NCBI RefSeq assembly: GCF_002251735.1
Contig: NZ_NOXS01000035.1
Location: 438,814-502,813, forward strand
DNA length: 64,000 nt
Source: Elstera cyanobacteriorum
Lineage (GTDB): Bacteria > Pseudomonadota > Alphaproteobacteria > Elsterales > Elsteraceae
Direction: 5' to 3'
The notes beneath the pieces were generated by a model. The model did not search any database. It saw nothing but the letters and a program-made list of their open reading frames with translations, and was not told the DNA's origin. A program made the position numbers and the translations under genes. Shown piece by piece: positions 9,411 through 18,958 of this stretch; position 1 is the stretch's first letter; every line of letters starts with the position of its first letter.

Positions 9411-10231
9411 GCCGCTTGCTCCGCATAGGCTTTCGCCACCTCACCGCGCAACTGGCTCCAGATCGCATGATGCAGCTCATGAAAGCGCGGCAGCAGGCGG
9501 ATATCCGCCGTATTGCGCGGGCGCGGCAGGTCGATGTCATAGTCGCCGATCAGCCGGGCGGATGGCCCCGCCGAGAGCAGGATGACGCGATCCGAGAGGG
9601 CTATCGCCTCCTCCAGATCATGGGTCACGAAAATCACTGCCTTGCCGGTGCCCGCCCAGAGATCGAGCAGCAGCGTGCCCATGATCTGCCGGGTTTGGGC
9701 GTCGAGCGGGCCGAAGGGTTCGTCCATCAACAAAAGCTGCGGGTCGCGGATCAGCACCTGCGCCATGCCCACCCGCTTGCGCTGCCCGCCGGAAAGCTGG
9801 TGCGGGTACCGGTCGCCAAAGCGCGCCAGGCCGACCTTGCCCAGCCAAGCCTGCGCCCGCTCTGCCGCCTCGGCTGCGGGGATGCCTGCAATCTCTAGCG
9901 GCACCGCAACATTCTGAAGGGCCGTTTTCCACGGCATCAGCGCGTCTTGCTGAAACAGATAGCCCGCGCCGCGATTAAGGCCGGGAAGCGGCGCCCCATC
10001 GATCAAAACCCGCCCGCCGGTCGGCTTCAGCAACCCGGCGGCGACGTTCAGCAGGGTCGATTTCCCGCAGCCCGTTGGACCGACGATGGAAATAAATTGC
10101 TGCGGCGCAACAGATAAAGTGAGCGGCGCCAAGACCTCATACTCCGGTTTATTTTTCACCGGAAAGGCAAGGCGCACGCCATCGAAATGAACGGCCAACG
10201 GGCCTTGTGGTGCTTCCGTCGCTGACGGCAC
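9407..10231 (-). CDS. NitT/TauT-type ABC transporter ATP-binding protein
   Basis: The ATPase of the importer and first gene of the operon (274 residues). It has Walker A (GPTGCGKST), the Q-loop (FQQDALMPW), the signature LSGGQRKR, Walker B (LLLMDEPFGPLDAQT) and the switch histidine (FVTHDLEEA). The start is a GTG at 10231 preceded by a strong GGGGGAGG. The gene order ATPase-permease-binding protein is complete. Confidence 0.95.
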   Translation of the reverse strand: MPSATEAPQGPLAVHFDGVRLAFPVKNKPEYEVLAPLTLSVAPQQFISIVGPTGCGKSTLLNVAAGLLKPTGGRVLIDGAPLPGLNRGAGYLFQQDALMPWKTALQNVAVPLEIAGIPAAEAAERAQAWLGKVGLARFGDRYPHQLSGGQRKRVGMAQVLIRDPQLLLMDEPFGPLDAQTRQIMGTLLLDLWAGTGKAVIFVTHDLEEAIALSDRVILLSAGPSARLIGDYDIDLPRPRNTADIRLLPRFHELHHAIWSQLRGEVAKAYAEQAA

Positions 10232-10396
10232 GGTGTTTTCCTCCCCCTTGCCCGTCTTTTGTCATATTCCTGTAAATCTGCCCGACGCGATTAGAAACAT
10301 CAAGATAACTGACCGAATTTCTAGCGGCCCAGGGTTGCACAAAGGGCATTCGCGGCCCATCTCTCGGGCATCCACCCCCTACCCGCAGGAGCGATC

Positions 10397-10711
10397 ATGA
10401 GCGGCATCAATGACCGGGAAAAAGCCTTCGAAACCAAATTCGCCCAGGATGAAACCCTGCGCTTTAAAGTTGTCGCGCGGCGCAACAAGCTGCTCGGCCT
10501 CTGGGCCGCCGAAAAACTCGGCGAGGCGGATGCCGACGCTTACGCGAAAACCGTGGTCGCCGCCGATTTCGACCGTCCCGGCGACGATGACGTGCTGGAA
10601 AAAGTCGCCGCCGATTTCACCAAAAAGGGCATCGCCATCGACGCCGCCACCATCCGCAGCGAAATGACACGCCTGCTGGCCGTGGCGAAGGAACAGGTGG
10701 CGGGGGAGTAG
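10397..10711 (+). CDS. DUF1476 protein (ATP synthase zeta-type inhibitor), copy 2
   Basis: A second DUF1476 protein, 104 residues, with the same landmarks as the 7.2 kb copy: NDREKAFETKFAQDE at the start, RRNKLLGLWAAEKLG, and GDDDVLEKVAADF. It is slightly shorter and richer in lysine (FTKKGIAIDAATIRSEM). It is preceded by a GCAGGAGCG ribosome-binding site. The two copies share the conserved core but differ enough that duplication is not recent (inference from reading them side by side). Confidence 0.9.
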   Translation: MSGINDREKAFETKFAQDETLRFKVVARRNKLLGLWAAEKLGEADADAYAKTVVAADFDRPGDDDVLEKVAADFTKKGIAIDAATIRSEMTRLLAVAKEQVAGE

Positions 10712-10722
10712 CCTGCTGCAAC

Positions 10723-10755
10723 CGACCTACTCGGCGGAAAACGCTGGGTAGGTCG
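10723..10755. terminator. Possible hairpin terminator
   Basis: An 8-bp stem (10723-10730 with 10748-10755, arm CGACCTAC) with a 17-nt loop lies between convergent gene ends. No T-run follows on either strand, so it is a weak call. Confidence 0.35.
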
Positions 10756-10770
10756 CCTCAAAAGGCGCGT

Positions 10771-11139
10771 TCAGGCTGCCCCGAAGCCCACCTCCCGCTG
10801 CCGGAAATGGCGAATGGACAGGGCATAAATATCCGTTTCATTCGCGGCGTAGAGGATTAGATATTCACCGGCGATATATTCCCGAACCTCGGCCCTTCCC
10901 ATCTCCTTGGCGAGGAGAACTTGGAAATGTTCCCATTCGACCGAGAGACCGGTCAAACCGCCGCGATTTGGATCGAATAGACGGCCAATGCTGGGGAAAC
11001 GTTGAATATTGGGAAAGATGAGGCTTTCAAGCGCCGCCAGTAACCGTAAATAGCGATCCCGCGAGTTATTTTCTTCGAAATATCGCGCGATTTCCAATAA
11101 CCGCGCCTCAAAGACTGGCCCAGTCCGCAAGTGGCGCAT
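10771..11139 (-). CDS. RelE/ParE-like toxin of a type II toxin-antitoxin pair
   Basis: A 122-residue basic/aromatic protein directly downstream of a Phd/YefM-like antitoxin, 12 bp apart. The C-terminal portion (AGEYLILYAANETDIYALSIRHFRQREVGF) has the alternating strands and the Ser-Ile-Arg-His element typical of RelE/ParE superfamily toxins. RelE members cleave ribosome-bound mRNA and ParE members poison gyrase; the sequence does not decide between them. The family assignment rests on fold-like pattern, size and operon position rather than on a full motif. Confidence 0.75.
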   Translation of the reverse strand: MRHLRTGPVFEARLLEIARYFEENNSRDRYLRLLAALESLIFPNIQRFPSIGRLFDPNRGGLTGLSVEWEHFQVLLAKEMGRAEVREYIAGEYLILYAANETDIYALSIRHFRQREVGFGAA

Positions 11140-11151
11140 CGCGAAACGCCC

Positions 11152-11448
11152 TTAAGACTGAGGCGCACGCGCCCGACGCAGACGGCGCAGCATCCCGTAA
11201 GCGTCTTCTGTCCGCCCTGCGGCTACATCTTCCAGCCCCTGGATAGCATCCTGAATCAAAAGGCCATTCAACCGCTCCCGCGCCAACCGGTGATAATAAG
11301 CCAAGCTCTCCGCATCGATCAGCGCGACATAGGCCTTGCCGTCCTTGGTAACAATCGCCTCCTCCCCCGCCTTGGCGGCAGCCGCGAGGTCGGCAAAGCG
11401 CGCTTGCGCTTCGTCGAGCGGGATGGGGGAAAGGGGCGCCGTCGTCAT
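11152..11448 (-). CDS. Phd/YefM-like antitoxin
   Basis: The antitoxin upstream of the toxin (98 residues). The N-terminal part, IPLDEAQARFADLAAAAKAGEEAIVTKDGKAYVALIDAE, has the Phd/YefM pattern: a helix that binds DNA as a dimer, then a strand pair ending in a hydrophobic VALI. The C-terminal half (ERLNGLLIQDAIQGLEDVAAGRT) would neutralise the toxin. Antitoxins of this type repress their own promoter together with the toxin. The pair lies at the end of the leftward M3 peptidase/UbiB region and may share its transcript, since the UbiB-like stop is only 4 bp upstream. Confidence 0.82.
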   Translation of the reverse strand: MTTAPLSPIPLDEAQARFADLAAAAKAGEEAIVTKDGKAYVALIDAESLAYYHRLARERLNGLLIQDAIQGLEDVAAGRTEDAYGMLRRLRRARAPQS

Positions 11449-11452
11449 AGCG

Positions 11453-12820
11453 TCAGCCTACAGGATTTAGCCGCCCGGGCAAAGCCTCCCCCGGAACCCC
11501 ACTGGCCGCCAACGCCGCCGCCTGCCGCGCCGCCAGCGCCCCGGCGTCGAAATCGCCCGCCAGATCGTGGAACAGCTTATACCAATTGATCTCTGCCCCC
11601 AGATGGGTGAACACCGACCCAAGTCCGATGGCGGCGCGGTCCATAAACACGAATTCGCGCGGCGGCTTCACCCCGCCCAGGCGCCGCAGTTCGGCATGGA
11701 CCTTGGCGGCGACTTCCTTACCGTATTCCGTCCCGCCTTCGTTTTGGATCAAGCGGGTGCGGTTTTCCAAGATCGGGCCGTAAAGGAAGCTGGCCCATTG
11801 GTTCAGCACATCCACCAATTCGTGCGAGAGATTGGTGAAGCCCCAGGTTTCATAGGCGGCAATCGCCCGGTCGCGGTCGCCGGTATCGAGCGCGTGATAA
11901 AGCTCGATCACGCCATTGACGAAGCGCGCCGGGAAAACCCGGATACAGCCGAAATCGAGCAGATTAATCCCATCATCGGGCCGCGCGGCGTAATTGCCGG
12001 GGTGCGGGTCGCCGTGGATCACGCCGTAGCGGTAGAAGGGCACGTACCAAGCGCGGAAGAGGTTATAGGCAAGGCGGTTGCGCTGCTCCAGCGGGGCATC
12101 TTTCAAGGACAGCAGCGGCACGCCGTCGAGCCAGGTCATGGTCAGCAGCCGCCCGGTCGAGAGGTCGTCGATCGGCTCCGGCACCGAAACCCCCGGCTCG
12201 TCGGCGAGCATATGTCGGTAGAGGTGCAGGTGCCGCCGTTCGCGGTCGTAATCCAACTCCTCCCGCAACCGGTCACCGATTTCGAGATGCACATCGCCGG
12301 GGGAAATGGCCTTATCCGTCCGCTCATAGAGCGCCAGCAGCAGCTTAAGCTGCTTCAAATCGGCTTCGACAGCAGACGCCATGTCGGGATATTGCAGCTT
12401 CACCGCAACGGCCCGCCCATCGGGCAGCTTGGCCTTATGCACTTGGCCAAGGGAGGCGGCGGCAGCGGCTTCCTGCCCAAACTCGGCGAATTTGCTCTGC
12501 CAGCCCGGCCCAAGTTCGCCCTGCATGCGGCGCTTCACAAAGGGCCAACCCATCGCCGGGGCGTTGGACTGGAGGGAGCGCAACTCCCGCGCATATTCTT
12601 CCGGCAGCACATCCGGCAGCACGGCGATAAGCTGCCCGACCTTCATCAACGGCCCCTTGATGCCGCCGAGAATAGCCGTGAGTTCGGCGGCATGCTTGTC
12701 GCGGTCGATGCCAATGCCGAGGAAGCGTTCCCCCGCAAGCCGCGCGGCCACGCCGCTCATCTTCGTGGTGACGGTGGCATAGCGGCGCATGCGGCCGCCG
12801 AAGCTGTTTTCCTCAGACAT
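11453..12820 (-). CDS. UbiB/ABC1 (AarF) family atypical kinase
   Basis: A member of the ABC1/ADCK/UbiB family, atypical kinases or ATPases linked to ubiquinone or other lipid metabolism. The 455 residues contain the invariant KxGQ motif (LMKVGQL near residue 60), the alanine-rich nucleotide loop (AAAAASLGQVHKA), the ATP-binding lysine (VAVKLQYP), the catalytic HGDPHPGNYA and the metal-binding LLDFGCIR. No C-terminal membrane anchor is evident, unlike classical UbiB, so it may be a paralogue rather than the main coenzyme Q factor. It overlaps the end of the M3 peptidase gene by 8 nt. Confidence 0.9.
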   Translation of the reverse strand: MSEENSFGGRMRRYATVTTKMSGVAARLAGERFLGIGIDRDKHAAELTAILGGIKGPLMKVGQLIAVLPDVLPEEYARELRSLQSNAPAMGWPFVKRRMQGELGPGWQSKFAEFGQEAAAAASLGQVHKAKLPDGRAVAVKLQYPDMASAVEADLKQLKLLLALYERTDKAISPGDVHLEIGDRLREELDYDRERRHLHLYRHMLADEPGVSVPEPIDDLSTGRLLTMTWLDGVPLLSLKDAPLEQRNRLAYNLFRAWYVPFYRYGVIHGDPHPGNYAARPDDGINLLDFGCIRVFPARFVNGVIELYHALDTGDRDRAIAAYETWGFTNLSHELVDVLNQWASFLYGPILENRTRLIQNEGGTEYGKEVAAKVHAELRRLGGVKPPREFVFMDRAAIGLGSVFTHLGAEINWYKLFHDLAGDFDAGALAARQAAALAASGVPGEALPGRLNPVG

Positions 12821-14603
12821 GAGCAGGCAAGCTTTCCAGTTCGTCGATGAAGTCGGCGATCATTTGCAGGCCGCGGTCCCAGAAGGCCGGGTCGCGCGCA
12901 TCCAAACCGAAGGGGGCGAGCAGCGCCGAATGATGCTGGGAGCCGCCCGCCTTCAGCAGCGTCAGATACCGCTCCGCAAACCCCTCTTCCGCCCCGGCGT
13001 AGACGGCGTAGAGCGAGTTCACCAAGCAATCGCCGTAGGCATAAGCATAGACGTAGAAGGGCGAATGGATGAAGTGGGGGATATAGGCCCAGAAGTGCTT
13101 ATAGCTATCGTCGAAGCGCACGGCATCGCCCAGGCAATCACGCTGGGTATGCAGCCAGATTTCCGCCAGATCGTCCGGCAGCAATTCGCCCTGGCGGCGG
13201 CGGTCGTGGACGGCTTCTTCGAACGAATGCAGCGCAATCTGCCGCACGACGGTGTTCAGCATATCCTCGACCTTGGAGGCCAGCAGGAAGCGCCGCTGCG
13301 CCGGGTCCTTCTCCTGCGCCAGCAGCGCGCGGAAGGTCAGCATTTCCCCGAAGACGGAGGCGGTTTCGGCGAGCGTCAGCGGCGTTTCGGCCAGCAAATG
13401 CCCCTGGGTCTTGCCCGCCAGCACCTGATGGACGCCGTGGCCCAATTCATGGGCGAGAGTCATCACATCGCGCACCTTGCCCTGGTAATTGACCAGCAAA
13501 TAGGGATGGGCCGACGGAACGGTGGGATGCGCAAAGGCCCCCGGCGCCTTGCCGGGGCGCACCGGCGCGTCGATCCAGGCCTTATCGAAAAACTGCCGCG
13601 CGACCGTCGCCAGATCGGGGGAGAAAGCGTGATAGGCCGACAGAACGGTTTCCGTCGCCTCCCGCCAGGGAATCTGCCGATCCGGCGCCCCCGGCAGCGG
13701 CGCATTGCGGTCCCAGGTTTCAAGCTGCTTCAGGCCGAGCCACTGCGCCTTGAGCTTATAATAGCGATGGGCAAGGCGCGGATAGGCGCTGCGGACCGCC
13801 GCAATCAGCGCATCGACCACGCCATCTTCCACCCGGTTCCCGAGATTGCGGCTGGAAATCGGGCGCGGATACTTCCGCCAACGGTCTTCGACTTCCTTAT
13901 CTTTCGCCAGCGTATTGGTGATGAGCGAGAAGACGCGCACCTCGTCCGCCAGCGCCTTACCGAAGGCTTGGCTGGACGCCTTCCGCATCTCCCGATCCGG
14001 CGACACCATCAGCGCCAGCACTTCGGTCGACGTTAGCTCGCGCCCATCGATGGGGATGCGCAGCGCCGCCATAGTTTCATCGAATAGCCGCACCCAGGCC
14101 GCCCGCCCAGTCAGGGATTTTTCCAGCAGCAGCTTTTCTTCCGTATCGGAAAGCTGATGCGGGCGGAAAGCGCGGCTGGCCTCTACCCACGGACGGTAGC
14201 GCGCGGCGGCGGGATCGGCCAGCAGCGCTTCGACCGCCTCCGGGTCGAGCTGATTGAGTTCCAGCGTGAAGAACAGCAGCGTGCCCGCGATCTCGGTAAT
14301 CCGTTCCTGCACCGACTGGTAGAAGCGCCCCACGTCCGGGCTGCTCATGTCTTGCGCGTAGAGAAGCTGGGCAAAGGAGCCGAGCTTGCCTAAGCGTTCG
14401 TCCAGCGCCTCGTAGCGTTTGACGGTCGCGGCGAAATCGGCGGACGCCATGCCGTTCAGCTTGCCCTGCGCGACCGCGACCAGCGCCGCCGCTTCCGCCG
14501 TAGCCCAGGCGAAATCCGCGTCAATCGCAGGATCGCTCGGGCCGCGATACAGGTCGGACAGATCCCAGGTCGGCAGATCGGCAGTTTTCAACGAAACGGA
14601 CAT
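12813..14603 (-). CDS. pepF: M3-family oligoendopeptidase F
   Basis: A cytoplasmic zinc metallopeptidase that trims short peptides. The 596 residues match PepF-type enzymes of the M3 family. The zinc-binding HELGH motif is at residues 385-389 in MTLAHELGHGVHQVL, and the downstream glutamate-rich LTLAETASVFGEM provides the third ligand. The C-terminal HFIHSPFYVYAYAYGDCL is typical of the clade. There is no signal peptide. It is the first gene of a leftward unit with the UbiB-like kinase and perhaps the toxin-antitoxin pair. Confidence 0.95.
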   Translation of the reverse strand: MSVSLKTADLPTWDLSDLYRGPSDPAIDADFAWATAEAAALVAVAQGKLNGMASADFAATVKRYEALDERLGKLGSFAQLLYAQDMSSPDVGRFYQSVQERITEIAGTLLFFTLELNQLDPEAVEALLADPAAARYRPWVEASRAFRPHQLSDTEEKLLLEKSLTGRAAWVRLFDETMAALRIPIDGRELTSTEVLALMVSPDREMRKASSQAFGKALADEVRVFSLITNTLAKDKEVEDRWRKYPRPISSRNLGNRVEDGVVDALIAAVRSAYPRLAHRYYKLKAQWLGLKQLETWDRNAPLPGAPDRQIPWREATETVLSAYHAFSPDLATVARQFFDKAWIDAPVRPGKAPGAFAHPTVPSAHPYLLVNYQGKVRDVMTLAHELGHGVHQVLAGKTQGHLLAETPLTLAETASVFGEMLTFRALLAQEKDPAQRRFLLASKVEDMLNTVVRQIALHSFEEAVHDRRRQGELLPDDLAEIWLHTQRDCLGDAVRFDDSYKHFWAYIPHFIHSPFYVYAYAYGDCLVNSLYAVYAGAEEGFAERYLTLLKAGGSQHHSALLAPFGLDARDPAFWDRGLQMIADFIDELESLPAHV

Positions 14604-14714
14604 GCGAAACTCCTTTACCTTTGGATATAGAGCGTCCGCCCGCCGCGACCAAGCCGTTGCGCCGCAACCCTGCCGTTATTTCGCGTGCAGGCTGGGTCGA
14701 TTTTGGGATATATC

Positions 14715-15302
14715 ATGAACATGCTCAATCCCCTCGCCCGGCTGGCGCGGCTGAAATCCGGCCCGGCCCCCGCCCGCAGCAAACGTGCCGCGCTTCCCCC
14801 GCCGCCGCGCCGCCGCTGGCCGCGCCCGAGTTTTCTGTCGGCCCTGGCGCTCGCTGCCGTGATCGCCGCCGGATGGTTCGGCACCCGGCCCGACGATGCG
14901 CCGCCCTGCCCCGGCGATACGGCCCTGACCGGCCCGGCCTGCGCCGTGGATGGCGATACGCTCAGCCTCGGCGGTCATATTACCGGCCAGCGTTGCGGCG
15001 GCGGGCAGTTGGTGCGCCTCTGGGGCGTCAATGCCCCCGAAAGCGGCACCCCCGGCTACCGCCAATCCCGCGCCGCGCTGCAATCTTTGGTCGAGGGCCG
15101 GACGGTCGCCTGTCAGCGCGTCGACACCGACGACCACAACCGCCCCGTTGCGCGCTGCTGCACGGCTAAAGCCGACCTCTCCCATACCCAAACCCGCGCT
15201 GGCTGGGCCTGGGATTACCCAAAATACTCGAAAGGCGCCTTTGCGGCGGCAGAGGCGGAAGCGAAGCGCGACGGCGTGGGGATTTGGGGCAAGGGGGAGT
15301 AA
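14715..15302 (+). CDS. Membrane-anchored thermonuclease (SNase-like) family protein
   Basis: A staphylococcal-nuclease-like protein of about 195 residues with one N-terminal hydrophobic segment (SFLSALALAAVIAAGWF) after a basic, proline-rich start, so the nuclease domain would be periplasmic. Visible SNase landmarks are AVDGDTLSL, the arginine-containing RLWGVNAPESGT, the second arginine in DHNRPVARC, and the closing WAWDYPKYSKGAFAAAEAEAK with GIWG. These correspond to the family's Arg-Glu-Arg catalytic set. ATG at 14715 or 14721 could start it. Whether it still cuts DNA is unknown; many such envelope members are uncharacterised. Confidence 0.85.
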   Translation: MNMLNPLARLARLKSGPAPARSKRAALPPPPRRRWPRPSFLSALALAAVIAAGWFGTRPDDAPPCPGDTALTGPACAVDGDTLSLGGHITGQRCGGGQLVRLWGVNAPESGTPGYRQSRAALQSLVEGRTVACQRVDTDDHNRPVARCCTAKADLSHTQTRAGWAWDYPKYSKGAFAAAEAEAKRDGVGIWGKGE

Positions 15303-15409
15303 CCGCCCCCAGGCAGAGGCCGGGATAGGCCTCACACTGCGCCTTTCTTGCATCGCACGCGCGGCGTGGTATAACGCGGGGTCTGACGCAATCTTTTGAG
15401 GTCGACCTT

Positions 15410-15859
15410 TTGTCTGCCCCCCTGATCTTGGTCCTCAATGGACCGAATCTCAATCTGCTCGGCACGCGCGAACCTGAAATCTACGGCACCGATACGCTGG
15501 ACGATATCCGCGTCGTGACGGAGCGGACGGCGACGCAATTGGGCTGCACGGTGGATTTCCGCCAGTCGAACCACGAAGGCGTGTTGGTCGATTGGATTCA
15601 CGAGGCACGCGGCACGGCGGCGGGGATCATCATCAATGCTGGGGCCTATACCCATACCTCGATTGCGTTGCTCGATGCGCTGAAGGGCGTCAGCCTGCCG
15701 GTGATCGAGGTTCATCTGTCGAACATCTTCCACCGCGAAGCCTTTCGCCATACCTCCTATCCCGGTCGAGCGGCGGTTGGGGTCATCGCGGGCTTCGGCG
15801 GGCAATCCTATGTGTTGGCCGTGGCGGCCCTGGCCAACCTGATTAAAACCGCCGCCTAA
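15410..15859 (+). CDS. aroQ: Type II 3-dehydroquinate dehydratase
   Basis: Converts 3-dehydroquinate to 3-dehydroshikimate in the shikimate pathway. The 149 residues show the type II signature [20 protein letters not shown], the active-site tyrosine in that stretch, [13 protein letters not shown], and [13 protein letters not shown] with the catalytic histidine. The start is a TTG at 15410 supported by GAGG 8 nt upstream; no ATG or GTG is available that would keep the first strand. It heads a rightward run with accB and accC, a common alphaproteobacterial arrangement. Confidence 0.97.
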   Translation: MSAPLILVLNGPNLNLLGTREPEIYGTDTLDDIRVVTERTATQLGCTVDFRQSNHEGVLVDWIHEARGTAAGIIINAGAYTHTSIALLDALKGVSLPVIEVHLSNIFHREAFRHTSYPGRAAVGVIAGFGGQSYVLAVAALANLIKTAA

Positions 15860-15924
15860 GGGTTCCGTTTTTCTGGCGGCAGCGGCCTTCGCGGTCGCCC
15901 GCGCGATTCTGATAGAGAGAAAGC

Positions 15925-16392
15925 ATGTCTCAGCATCAATTGGACAGTGAACTGATCCGCAATCTCGCCAGCCTGCTGGACGAGACGAAGCTGACCGAAA
16001 TCGAATATCAGCGCGATAATGTTCGCATCCGCGTGGCCCGCACGCTGCCGCCCGCCAATGTCGCTCTGCCGCCGGTTGCGGTCGCCGCCCCAGCGCCGAT
16101 GGCCGTTGCACCCGCCGCCCCGGCGGCCCCGGCCGTTAGCGCCGCCCCGGCGGATCATCCCGGCATGGTGCCGTCGCCGATGGTCGGCACCACCTATCTT
16201 GCCCCGGAACCGGGCGCGCGCCCGTTCATTTCGGTGGGTGATACGGTTCAGAAGGGCCAGACCCTGCTGATCATCGAAGCGATGAAGGTGATGAACCCGC
16301 TGCCCTCGCCGCGCGCCGGTGTCGTGAAAGAGATTTTGGTGACGGATGGCAAGCCGGTCGAATACGGCGAACCGCTCGTGATCATCGAGTAA
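15925..16392 (+). CDS. accB: Acetyl-CoA carboxylase biotin carboxyl carrier protein
   Basis: Carries the biotin of acetyl-CoA carboxylase, the first step of fatty acid synthesis. The 155 residues comprise an N-terminal helix-rich part, an alanine/proline-rich flexible linker (about residues 45-75) and the biotinyl domain with the biotinylation motif EAMKVMN, the target lysine being residue 121. The stop is 4 bp before accC, so the two are translated from one message in matched amounts. Confidence 0.98.
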   Translation: MSQHQLDSELIRNLASLLDETKLTEIEYQRDNVRIRVARTLPPANVALPPVAVAAPAPMAVAPAAPAAPAVSAAPADHPGMVPSPMVGTTYLAPEPGARPFISVGDTVQKGQTLLIIEAMKVMNPLPSPRAGVVKEILVTDGKPVEYGEPLVIIE

Positions 16393-16396
16393 GCGC

Positions 16397-17761
16397 ATGT
16401 TTGAAAAGATCCTGATCGCCAATCGCGGCGAAATCGCCCTGCGCATCCACCGCGCCTGCCGGGAGCTGGGCATCCACACGGTCGCCGTTCATTCTACCGC
16501 CGATGCCGACGCCATGCATGTGCGCCTTGCCGACGAAAGCGTCTGCATTGGCCCGCCCGCGCCGCGCCAAAGCTATCTGAACATGCAGGCGATCATCTCG
16601 GCCGCGACGATTACCGGGGCGGAAGCCATTCACCCCGGCGTCGGCTTTCTGGCCGAGAACGCCGATTTCGCCCAGATGGTGCAGGATCACGGCATGGTCT
16701 TCATCGGCCCATCGCCGGAGCATATCCGGGTTATGGGTGATAAGATCACCGCGAAAAAGGCGGTGCAGGATCTTGGCATCCCCACCGTTCCCGGCTCCGA
16801 TGGGCCGGTCGCCACTGAAGAAGAGGCCATCGAGATCGCCCGGCGCATCGGTTATCCGATCCTGATCAAGGCGGCGGCGGGCGGCGGCGGCAAGGGCATG
16901 AAGATTTGCCGGAACGAGGCCGATCTGCGCGCGCAATTGCCGGTGGCCCGGTCGGAAGCCCGTGCCTTCTTCGGCAATGATGCGGTGTTCTTCGAAAAAT
17001 TCTTGGAACGCCCACGCCATATCGAACTGCAAATCCTCGGCGACGGGCAAGGCAATGTGATCCATCTCGGCGAGCGTGATTGCTCGTTGCAGCGCCGCCA
17101 TCAGAAGCTTCTGGAAGAAGCCCCGTCGCCCGCGCTGAATGCAGCGGAACGCGAGGCTATTGGCGAGATCGCCCTGAAGGCAATGGGCACGCTCGGCTAT
17201 GCGTCGGCGGGCACGCTGGAGTTTCTGTACGAAGACGGGCAGTTCTATTTCATCGAAATGAACACGCGCCTGCAGGTCGAACATCCGGTGTCGGAATTCA
17301 TTACCGGCATCGATCTGGTGCGCGAGCAGATTCGCATTGCCGCCGGTGGTAAGCTGACGATGAAGCAGGAAGACGTGCGCTTTAACGGCGCCGCCATCGA
17401 AGTGCGCGTCAATGCCGAACATCCGGTGACCTTTGCGCCGTCGCCGGGCAAGATCGGCGAATATCATGCGCCGGGCGGGCCGGGCGTGCGCGTCGATTCG
17501 GCGCTCTATTCCGGCTATAAGGTGCCGTCCCATTACGACAGCATGGTATCGAAGCTGATCGTTCATGGCAAAACGCGCAACGAATGCTTGATGCGCCTGC
17601 GCCGGGCCTTGGAAGAATATGTGATCGCTGGGATCGATACGACCATCCCGCTGCATCAGAAGATCATCGCCGATCCCGATTTCATTACCGGCGATTATAC
17701 GATCCATTGGCTCGAACATTTCATGGAACGCACCGCCGCCGCTAAGGACGGCGCGGCCTAA
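16397..17761 (+). CDS. accC: Acetyl-CoA carboxylase biotin carboxylase subunit
   Basis: ATP-dependent carboxylation of the biotin on AccB. The 454 residues match AccC in length and begin [17 protein letters not shown]. The ATP-grasp parts are visible: the glycine-rich [12 protein letters not shown], the [15 protein letters not shown] segment, and the catalytic [16 protein letters not shown]. The C-terminal domain ends normally. It is co-transcribed with accB and followed 14 bp later by aat. Confidence 0.98.
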   Translation: MFEKILIANRGEIALRIHRACRELGIHTVAVHSTADADAMHVRLADESVCIGPPAPRQSYLNMQAIISAATITGAEAIHPGVGFLAENADFAQMVQDHGMVFIGPSPEHIRVMGDKITAKKAVQDLGIPTVPGSDGPVATEEEAIEIARRIGYPILIKAAAGGGGKGMKICRNEADLRAQLPVARSEARAFFGNDAVFFEKFLERPRHIELQILGDGQGNVIHLGERDCSLQRRHQKLLEEAPSPALNAAEREAIGEIALKAMGTLGYASAGTLEFLYEDGQFYFIEMNTRLQVEHPVSEFITGIDLVREQIRIAAGGKLTMKQEDVRFNGAAIEVRVNAEHPVTFAPSPGKIGEYHAPGGPGVRVDSALYSGYKVPSHYDSMVSKLIVHGKTRNECLMRLRRALEEYVIAGIDTTIPLHQKIIADPDFITGDYTIHWLEHFMERTAAAKDGAA

Positions 17762-17775
17762 GCCCCGGGCGCGGC

Positions 17776-18423
17776 ATGCGGCTGACGCCCGATCTGCTGC
17801 TGCGTGCCTATGCCGCCGGGATTTTTCCGATGGCGGAAGGCCGGGACGACCCAGAGCTTTTCTGGGTCGATCCCGATCAGCGCGGGATTTTGCCCCTGGA
17901 TGGGTTTCATCTGCCGAAACGCCTAAAGCGCAGCCTGCGCACCGCCCCCTATTGCGTGACAGTCGATACGGCCTTTCGCCGCACGGTCGCCGCCTGTGCC
18001 GCCCCGCGCCCCGGCAGCCCCGATAGCTGGATCAATGAAGAAATCCGCCGCCTTTACGCGGCTTTGTTCGACCGGGGGCACGCCCATTCGGTGGAATGCT
18101 GGCAGGGCGATAATCTGGTCGGCGGCCTCTATGGCGTGTCGCTCGGCGGGGCGTTTTTCGGCGAAAGCATGTTTTCCACCGCGCGCGATGCCAGCAAGAT
18201 CGCCCTGGTCTATCTGGTGGCGCAACTGCGAGCGGGGGGCTTCACCCTGCTCGACACGCAGTTTAAGACCGATCACCTGGCGCAATTCGGTGTGATCGAA
18301 ATTCCCCGGTCCGACTATCGCAGAAGACTGGACGAAGCCCTATCCGTGCAGGCAGTCTTTGGCCGGATAGCCCTGGGACAGGCCCAATCGCTGGAGGACG
18401 TAATCCACTATGCGGGATGCTGA
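17776..18423 (+). CDS. aat: Leucyl/phenylalanyl-tRNA-protein transferase
   Basis: Adds Leu or Phe from charged tRNA to proteins with N-terminal Lys or Arg, marking them for ClpS/ClpAP degradation (N-degron pathway). The 215 residues start with [20 protein letters not shown] and contain [17 protein letters not shown], the [19 protein letters not shown] core and [15 protein letters not shown], all strong family motifs. Its 3' end overlaps the next gene (ECF sigma factor) by 14 nt in another frame. Confidence 0.97.
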   Translation: MRLTPDLLLRAYAAGIFPMAEGRDDPELFWVDPDQRGILPLDGFHLPKRLKRSLRTAPYCVTVDTAFRRTVAACAAPRPGSPDSWINEEIRRLYAALFDRGHAHSVECWQGDNLVGGLYGVSLGGAFFGESMFSTARDASKIALVYLVAQLRAGGFTLLDTQFKTDHLAQFGVIEIPRSDYRRRLDEALSVQAVFGRIALGQAQSLEDVIHYAGC

Positions 18424-18958
18424 GACGTTCGACCTTGCCGCTTTGCTAACGCAGGTACCTTCCGGCGATGAAGGGGCTTTCGCTGCGCTTTATCGGCACG
18501 TTGCCCCGCATCTATACGGCGTGGCGCTGCGTATCACTCGGGATCGGACCAGTGCCGAAGATGTTGTGCAGGATGTGCTGACCAAGCTGTGGTCGGGGGC
18601 GGCGACGTTCGATGCCGCCCGCGGCTCGGCGATGGGATGGCTCGCGACGATGGCGCGGAACCGGGCGCTCGATCTCATCTCTCGCCGGGGGCGCGATGCC
18701 CCGCTGCCTGAGACGTTCGACGAGTTGCCCGACCCGGCGGAAACCGCGTTCGACGCGCTCGCCGGGCGCCAAGACGCCGCCCGCCTGCACGCCTGTCTTG
18801 ACACGCTGAGCGCCGATCAGCGCCGCGCTATTCTGGTCGCCTTCTTTGATGGGGCGACCCATGAAGAAGCGGCGGAAACGCTGGCCACACCCCTTGGAAC
18901 GGTCAAAAGCTGGGTCCGCCGGGGGTTGCTGAAACTGAAAGGGTGCCTTGCCACATGA
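18410..18958 (+). CDS. ECF-family RNA polymerase sigma factor
   Basis: An extracytoplasmic-function sigma factor of 182 residues. Region 2 spans roughly residues 25-95 ([17 protein letters not shown], then [13 protein letters not shown] and [20 protein letters not shown]), and region 4 spans 125-180 ([48 protein letters not shown]). It begins inside the end of aat and its stop overlaps the start of the anti-sigma gene (ATGA), so the pair is co-translated. The pairing and sequence style suggest the SigK/RskA-like group; the inducing signal cannot be read. Confidence 0.93.
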   Translation: MRDAETFDLAALLTQVPSGDEGAFAALYRHVAPHLYGVALRITRDRTSAEDVVQDVLTKLWSGAATFDAARGSAMGWLATMARNRALDLISRRGRDAPLPETFDELPDPAETAFDALAGRQDAARLHACLDTLSADQRRAILVAFFDGATHEEAAETLATPLGTVKSWVRRGLLKLKGCLAT

